Below are positions 60,206 through 64,000 of a DNA stretch of 64,000 bases, piece by piece. The position numbers and the translations under genes are program-made. Position 1 is the first letter of the stretch. Each line of letters starts with the position of its first letter. The notes below the pieces were generated by a model that ran no database searches, had not been told where the DNA came from, and worked only from the letters and a program-made list of their open reading frames with translations. The stretch comes from DATEOR01 sp035296905 (GTDB taxonomy: Bacteria; Actinomycetota; Thermoleophilia; Gaiellales; Gaiellaceae), in contig DATHAA010000076.1 of assembly GCA_035296905.1 (NCBI GenBank), positions 14,679 to 78,678 of the forward strand. The letters are read 5' to 3'.

Positions 60206-60223
60206 ATTCGTTGTCTCTCGATT

Positions 60224-60855
60224 CACGATAACCGGCGTTCCCAGGCGTGGAGGCTGACCTGGAAGGCGCTTCTGGAAAAGGAGGAATACCGCGCTCTCAG
60301 CCGACAGGAGCAGGCATGCGTGCGCGCACTCGCGCTGCACACCACCTTGCGCTTTCAGCGGGAGGACCCACGGGAGCGGGTCGGCCCCGAGGGGGAGACG
60401 ATTCTGACGGACAAGTGGATGCGTGGGCTCTTGCGCGAAGTCGGCGCACCCCGCAAGGGGTGGAAGGCGGCGGCAGCGGCGATCAAGTGGCTGCAGGAGT
60501 ACGGCCTAATAGAAGACACGGGCCGCGTCTTGAAGCCCCGGGTCCCCGCCGACAGGCTGGATGCGGGGGAGAAGTTCGAGGGGTCGAGCCAAGAGCTCGA
60601 GGCGGGAGGGACGCGCCGTTCGACTCGCGGCACTCCTACTGGTGGCGAGTGTTCCGGATCGTGCCCATTGCTCGGCTTCTTTCTGCCTACAAGCGGATGC
60701 AGGGGGCCTACGGACACTTCACGGAACTGCCGCATAGCTCAGCGTCTCTGTCGGCACTGCTTCGCCGTCAAGGGCTGATTTCGCGCCCGTCTCGCCGCTC
60801 GAGCCCGAATCGGGGCTCCGTCCAGTGGGTTTTCCTCCACTCGGGACCTCCATGA
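60224..60855 (+). pseudogene. Frameshifted winged-helix/replication-protein-like gene remnant
   Basis: In one frame from about 60224 the sequence reads WKALLEKEEYRALSRQEQ, then ACVRALALHTTLRF and ILTDKWMRGLLREVGAPRKGWKAAAAAIKWLQEYGLIEDTGRVLKP, a winged-helix-like pattern. At about 60610 the coding character moves to another frame and continues RHSYWWRVFRIVPIARLLSAYKRMQGAYGHFTELPHSSASLSALLRRQGLIS to 60855. No good start codon lies before the N-terminal block; GTG 60320 is the first. The layout resembles plasmid or phage replication-initiation or regulatory proteins, but I cannot name a family. Confidence 0.55.
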
Positions 60856-60923
60856 TCGAGCATTCCTCGCCGCCGAAAAAACAGTCCAGAACAGTGCCGC
60901 GACCGCTTAGCGTGCGAACTGGA

Positions 60924-60989
60924 TCATCTGGGCGATCTTCCCGGCTGAGTTAGCTGTCGTCCTCGTCGTTGCTGCGCGACGACCGTCAC
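60924..60989 (-). CDS. Possible 21-residue peptide downstream of repeat R1
   Basis: GTG 60989 lies exactly 6 bases after a minus-strand TAGCCT at the edge of repeat R1. It reads MTVVAQQRRGRQLTQPGRSP plus Arg and stops at TGA. It may be a real micro-peptide, the stump of a lost gene, or a non-coding transcript. Confidence 0.25.
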   Translation of the reverse strand: MTVVAQQRRGRQLTQPGRSPR

Positions 60990-60995
60990 GGTTTC

Positions 60996-61037
60996 AGGCT
61001 AGCCCGCCGCCACCCTTCCGCAAGCGTTCCGGCCTCA
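60996..61037 (-). repeat. Promoter-like interspersed repeat R1
   Basis: 42-bp copy of the right-end repeat. Minus strand: TTGCGG, 16-base spacer, TAGCCT, then 6 bases to GTG 60989. 35 of 42 positions match R5. Confidence 0.75.
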
Positions 61038-61044
61038 GTCCGGC

Positions 61045-61242
61045 CTATTGATCTAGGGGCGCGTAGCTCGTCGGGCCGCTTCGGTCTTGATCCTCATCAG
61101 GCGGGGCTGGTGTGACCTTGCCTCGCACTAACTCGAACCCAATGTTCTCGGCAGCATCACGGAGCCGACGAAGCTCAGCTCCCTGCGTCTCGATGCTCTC
61201 TGATTCGAAACGAAACGAGACCTCGGCAATGAATGTCGCCAT
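61045..61242 (-). CDS. Small protein of unknown function (65 residues)
   Basis: Begins MATFIAEVSFRFESESIETQ and continues with a helical stretch (AELRRLRDAAENIGFELVRG), then a polar Pro/Asp-rich tail. No family recognised. ATG 61242 is preceded at exactly 6 bases by TAGGGT within repeat R2, with TTGCGG 16 bases further up, so a leaderless promoter is well supported. It lies between repeats R1 and R2. Confidence 0.5.
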   Translation of the reverse strand: MATFIAEVSFRFESESIETQGAELRRLRDAAENIGFELVRGKVTPAPPDEDQDRSGPTSYAPLDQ

Positions 61243-61248
61243 TCGATC

Positions 61249-61290
61249 ACCCTAGCCCGCCGCCGCCCTTCCGCAAGCCCGCTCCGACCT
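61249..61290 (-). repeat. Promoter-like interspersed repeat R2
   Basis: Minus strand: TTGCGG, 16-base spacer, TAGGGT, 6 bases to ATG 61242. It shares a 27-bp block with R1 (one mismatch), and its distal end is diverged. Confidence 0.75.
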
Positions 61291-61410
61291 TGACTGGCTC
61301 AGTCCGTCGCCCTTCCTGCGGCTCGGGCCTAGGAGGGGCAGAGGGCCACCTCGTAGGGACTCACGGCCATGACTCCTCGCCACGTCAGGGATTTCTCCCC
61401 GATTTACCGC

Positions 61411-61431
61411 TGCCTTCCGCAAGCGTTCCGA
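61411..61431 (-). repeat. Partial copy R3 of the right-end repeat
   Basis: Retains the invariant CCTTCCGCAAG (61413-61423) and CGTTCCG, but the GC-rich spacer and -10 on the minus strand are lost. On the plus strand it lies just before the TACACT box of the methyltransferase gene. The 190 bases between R2 and 61448 contain no gene I can support. Confidence 0.65.
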
Positions 61432-61435
61432 CTCC

Positions 61436-61441
61436 TACACT
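61436..61441 (+). promoter_or_regulatory. -10 element for the leaderless methyltransferase gene
   Basis: TACACT ends exactly 7 bases before GTG 61449. Confidence 0.45.
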
Positions 61442-61448
61442 TCCTCGC

Positions 61449-62349
61449 GTGGCCAGAGAGGAGCGTGATCCCTGGGCCGAGTGGCTCCTGGAGCGCCGCT
61501 TCGGAAGCGCTGCGCCAGACGCCGACACACGCGCGCGGTTTATGGAGGGCTTGTGGTCGGTCAGGGATGCCATCCTCGACAACGCCGGTCTCAAGGCCGA
61601 TGAAACCCTGCTCGATATCGGCTGCGGCGACGGACTGATCGGCTTTTCCGCGCTCGACAGAGGGGCGCGGAGAGTCATCTTCTCGGACATCTCACGCGAG
61701 CTACTTGCTACCTGCCGCGATATCGCAGTTCACCGTGGTCTCGAGAATCGCTCCCAGTTCCTCGAAGCCTCGGCCACCGACCTATCGAGGGTCGCTCGAG
61801 AAAGCGTCGACGTCGTCACGACGCGCTCCGTCCTCATCTACGTCGAGGACAAGGCGCGCGCCTTCGAGGAGGCCTTTCGCGTCCTTCGACCGGGCGGCCG
61901 GCTCTCCGTCTACGAGCCGGTCAATGGCATTCGCGCGAACCGAGGGGTGGGAACGGCGCTTCTGGCTCTATCCCGCCGGCGGCCTCGCCGACCTCGCGGA
62001 GAAAGTGAGCGGTGTCCACAGGGCACGGCAGGACCCCCGAGCCGATCCGATGTTCGACTTCGACGAGCGCGATCTGGTCCGTTTCGCCGAGGCAGCGGGA
62101 TTCTTCCCCGTCGAACTCGAGTTGCGAATGGAGGTGAAAGCGGCGAAGCCTCAACCCTGGGAGGTCTTTCTCAACAGCTCGGGAAATCCGAAGATCCCAA
62201 CCTTCGCTGAGGCAATGGATGAGGCGCTCTCGTCTGCGGAACGCGAGCGGGTTGCGGCGCACCTAAGACCGCTCGTCGAAGAGGGGCGCGGCGTCTGGCG
62301 GATGGCCCACGCCTACCTATGGGCAACGAAGGCGGGTCCCTCACCGTAA
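61449..62349 (+). pseudogene. Class I SAM-dependent methyltransferase, one frameshift
   Basis: From GTG 61449 the protein reads through a helical lead-in (WAEWLLERRFGS), SAM motif I ETLLDIGCGDGLIGFSALDRG, motif II VIFSDIS, and the post-motif VVTTRSVLIYVEDKARAFEEAFRVLRPGGRLSVYEPVN. Near 61923 the frame changes by one base, and TEGWERRFWLYPAGGLADLAEKVSG runs on to the stop at 62349. Together about 300 residues; the substrate is unknown. If the shift is an assembly error the gene is intact. It is bounded by repeats R3 and R4. Confidence 0.75.
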
Positions 62350-62384
62350 CGCCCCGTCGCCCTTCCGCAAGCGTTCCCGTTTCA
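62343..62384 (-). repeat. Promoter-like interspersed repeat R4
   Basis: Minus strand: TTGCGG, 16-base spacer, TACGGT, but no start codon at the expected distance (CCC instead). The copy overlaps the last codons of the methyltransferase gene on one side and touches the stop end of the next gene on the other. Confidence 0.7.
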
Positions 62385-63059
62385 GAACTCGACGAAGTGG
62401 TCGAAAGGTCGCGTGTCCGGCACGTCCGATGTGCGCAGGACGGCCCACTGGTGAAGGTCGTCCGGCGGCGAAACCTCTTCGAGCGTCCACCCGAGGTTCG
62501 TGACGAAGAACGACGCTGCGCGCGCAACGGCGGGGAATTGGTAATCGTCGATGAGGATGATTCCCGCCCGCCGGACCAAGCGCTCGAGGTAGGCGAGGTC
62601 GAGGAAGACGCCGTCGAAGCGATGGTTCCCGTCCACAAATGCGAGGTCGAACAACCTTCCTTCGGCGAGGAAGCGCGGGAGCGCCGTCTGCGATTCCTCT
62701 TCGTGGTGCTCAACGAGCCCCGCGACGCCCGCCTCGTCGAGGAACTGCTGGCCGCAGTTGGCAAAGCGTGTTGCCTGGTGCGGGTCGATGGCGACGTGAT
62801 GTGCCTCTGGCTGACCGGCTTCAAGCAGGCCTTCACAGATGAACAGGGTCGAGATGCCGTACCCGAGGCCGACCTCGATAGTGCGGGCGGCACGCTCGCG
62901 AGTGACCCAGTCGCGTAACGCTTCTCCTTCGGCTGCGCTCACGGCGACGGGGAAGAGCGTGTGAACCGAGCCGTCAGCGCCCGATACCGCACTGCCCTCC
63001 AGAACCAGCCGCTCGATGACCGCTCGAACGCGAGCTGAACCCACCTTTTCCGGGATCAC
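62382..63059 (-). CDS. Class I SAM-dependent methyltransferase (Methyltransf_24-like)
   Basis: 225 residues. Motif I is RTIEVGLGYGISTLFICEGLLEAG, the acidic motif II is HVAIDPHQATRF, and FDLAFVDGNHRFDGVFLDLAYLERLVRRAGIILIDDYQFPAVARA is the D-G-x-H and D-D pattern of the O-methyltransferase/cephalosporin hydroxylase-like group. The substrate is unknown. GTG 63059 is placed 6 bases after TAGGGT of repeat R5, with TTGCGG 16 bases further up. The gene is intact. Confidence 0.85.
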   Translation of the reverse strand: MIPEKVGSARVRAVIERLVLEGSAVSGADGSVHTLFPVAVSAAEGEALRDWVTRERAARTIEVGLGYGISTLFICEGLLEAGQPEAHHVAIDPHQATRFANCGQQFLDEAGVAGLVEHHEEESQTALPRFLAEGRLFDLAFVDGNHRFDGVFLDLAYLERLVRRAGIILIDDYQFPAVARAASFFVTNLGWTLEEVSPPDDLHQWAVLRTSDVPDTRPFDHFVEF

Positions 63060-63695
63060 GCTCTCACCCTAGTGCGCCGCCGCCCTTCCGCAAGTGTTGC
63101 GGCCTCACATGCTGGCCCAAGCGTGCTCGCAGAAAGAGAGGTGGGCCGAAGCCCACTCTCTTCGCGTGCCGGTGCGACGGGAACTACTTCTTCCTCGGGC
63201 AGCCTCCACTCGTAGCGAGCCCCGCTCTCGCCCCTCACCCGCCGGTGCTCGACGCCGAGGGCGGCCTTCGCCCGGCCGAACATGCTCTCCGCGACCTGCT
63301 TAGAGAGCTTGCGGTGGATCTCGGTCGAACTCACCCAATCGCCTGACTTAAGGTCCTTGGCGATCAACTCCACGGCCTGCGTCAGAGGCTCCTGGGAGCG
63401 AAGGGTGCGCGGGTTTGTCCCGCTAGTTCCGGTCTGGCTGGCCTCCTTTGATGCGGTTGATCTTGTCCTGTAGCCATGAGTGCGGCGCTGCCCGCAGAAT
63501 AAGTAGGTCGGGCGGGGCGAAAAGCGGCGTGAGCTTCTGTTCAGGACTGAGGTTCCGATCACTTAGGCGAATACCAGCGTGCGGGGAGAGACGCATCGGC
63601 TCTCCCGCATCGCGGCTAGACGTGTCAGCTCGGGCGGAAGCCCCTTTAGTCGCCCTTTCTTGGCCGAGGGCTCGGCTTCCCTGAGCCGCTCTCAC
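63056..63695 (-). pseudogene. Remnant of a RepA/primase-type C-terminal DNA-binding protein
   Basis: The 5' part (PPDLLILRAAPHSWLQDKINRIKGGQPDRN) ends at a TAG near 63423. The continuation, in another frame, reads SQEPLTQAVELIAKDLKSGDWVSSTEIHRKLSKQVAESMFGRAKAALGVEHRRVRGESGARYEWRLPEEE. That second part resembles the winged-helix C terminus seen on AAA-type RepA and phage primase-like proteins. The reading then runs through repeat R5, which supplies its last residues (LAEGRRR), so the original 3' end was probably lost when the repeat arrived. Confidence 0.55.
63066..63107 (-). repeat. Promoter-like interspersed repeat R5
   Basis: Minus strand: TTGCGG, 16-base spacer, TAGGGT, 6 bases to GTG 63059. 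Near-identical to R1 over 42 bp. Confidence 0.75.
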
Positions 63696-63855
63696 CGCAG
63701 GAACAACTGCCCGGTGAACAGGTGTGACCCCTCATCTGACCCTTCCTCATTCGCGTGGAATAAGGTGGTGCCCACGCCCAGAGTGGTCTAACGGCGCAAG
63801 TGGGGTAGCCGGGGGAGTATCGCGTCGGGCGGGTCTCGGCCGGGTGGAAAGGCGC

Positions 63856-63983
63856 TACCCTTGATTGACCGTCGCGGCAGTTCTTCTCTCGCGCCCAACC
63901 TTTTTTTGACGATGCCGGTACACCGGCGAGTTCGTCAGAGGCACTTCGTCGGCGAAGCAGATGCGCAACCGAAGGAGGGCACG
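63856..63983 (+). promoter_or_regulatory. Candidate promoter and structured leader of the right-end gene
   Basis: TACCCT at 63856-63861 could start a transcript near 63869. The leader holds a T7 run (63901-63907), a two-part stem (TGACGA/TCGTCA outer, GCCGGT/ACCGGC inner, 63907-63937), a CTTCG/CGAAG hairpin (63944-63957) and the ribosome-binding site AAGGAGGG. The stretch 63696-63855 holds no gene I can support. Confidence 0.4.
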
Positions 63984-64000
63984 GTGGCGATGAAGGACTC
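63984..64000 (+). CDS. Start of an unidentified gene (cut by the window)
   Basis: GTG 63984 or ATG 63990 follows AAGGAGGG at 6 to 12 bases. Only Met-Ala-Met-Lys-Asp can be read, so no identity can be given. Confidence 0.4.

Noticed and set aside
60113..60210. Possible RNase P RNA (GGAAAGTCC followed by TTACAGCCCC)
   Set aside because: Only about 90 bases separate the two motifs and the conserved core is missing; RNase P RNA needs 300-400 bases.
60996..63107. Integron gene-cassette array with attC sites
   Set aside because: The repeats lack RYYYAAC/GTTRRRY core sites, are all 42 bp in promoter geometry, and no integrase is visible.
63765..63830. tRNA D-arm-like stretch (AGTGGTCTAACGGCGC) near the right end
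   Set aside because: No T-loop, anticodon stem or closing acceptor stem follows; at best a remnant.

Overview
The window is GC-rich, densely packed chromosomal DNA from an actinobacterium-like organism. The MurT/GatD pair, RNase J together with RNase Y, two primary-type sigma factors, an LL-DAP-aminotransferase route, a PnrA/BMP nucleoside ABC importer and many leaderless genes suggest a deep-branching actinobacterium, most likely class Thermoleophilia (Gaiellales or Solirubrobacterales type). This taxonomic call is an inference from gene content only.

Left part (1-32,991) is conserved housekeeping: nrnA (5' truncated by the window), truB, an MFS exporter, ribF, a small zinc-ribbon gene, a gamma-glutamyltransferase, rpsO-pnp, an EamA exporter, a geranylgeranyl-reductase-like oxidoreductase, an M16 protease, dapB-dapA-rnj, an enolase-superfamily gene, an unknown gene with ribokinase and nucleoside hydrolase, ftsK, the BMP/ABC nucleoside uptake operon, a RodZ-like gene, cinA-thpR-recA-recX and rny. 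Ribokinase, nucleoside hydrolase and the importer together would take up nucleosides, release the base and phosphorylate the ribose.

Middle (32,992-45,977): a secreted lamin-tail/Ig-like gene broken by six single-base frameshifts, then miaB, miaA, dapF (both expected catalytic cysteines read as serine), an LL-DAP-type aminotransferase, hflX, dut, a Nudix gene, a zinc-ribbon class III nucleotide cyclase, an orphan OppC-type permease, a CGNR-type regulator and the gatD-murT pair.

Right-middle (46,000-60,042): two tandem secreted subtilases sharing an N-terminal SALWG motif before the signal peptide and C-terminal Ala-Ser-Trp pentapeptide repeats. Next come a 22-codon leaderless leader ORF and a membrane GGDEF/HD-GYP protein, an HNH-associated-repeat protein, a class II glutamine amidotransferase, two RpoD-type sigma factors flanking a PHP-type tyrosine phosphatase, a decayed diguanylate cyclase and a NarL-type two-component system.

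Right end (60,043-64,000) is an accessory patch with frameshifted gene remnants, two SAM methyltransferases and small ORFs. It is punctuated by a 42-bp interspersed repeat found in four full copies and one partial copy. Read on the minus strand, each full copy has a -35/-10 promoter layout, and three copies lie exactly 6 nt before a start codon. No rRNA, tRNA, CRISPR array or insertion sequence was recognised.

A recurring feature is a TAnnnT-type -10 hexamer ending 6-7 nt before the start codon, implying leaderless transcripts for many genes. I used this signature to choose several start codons.
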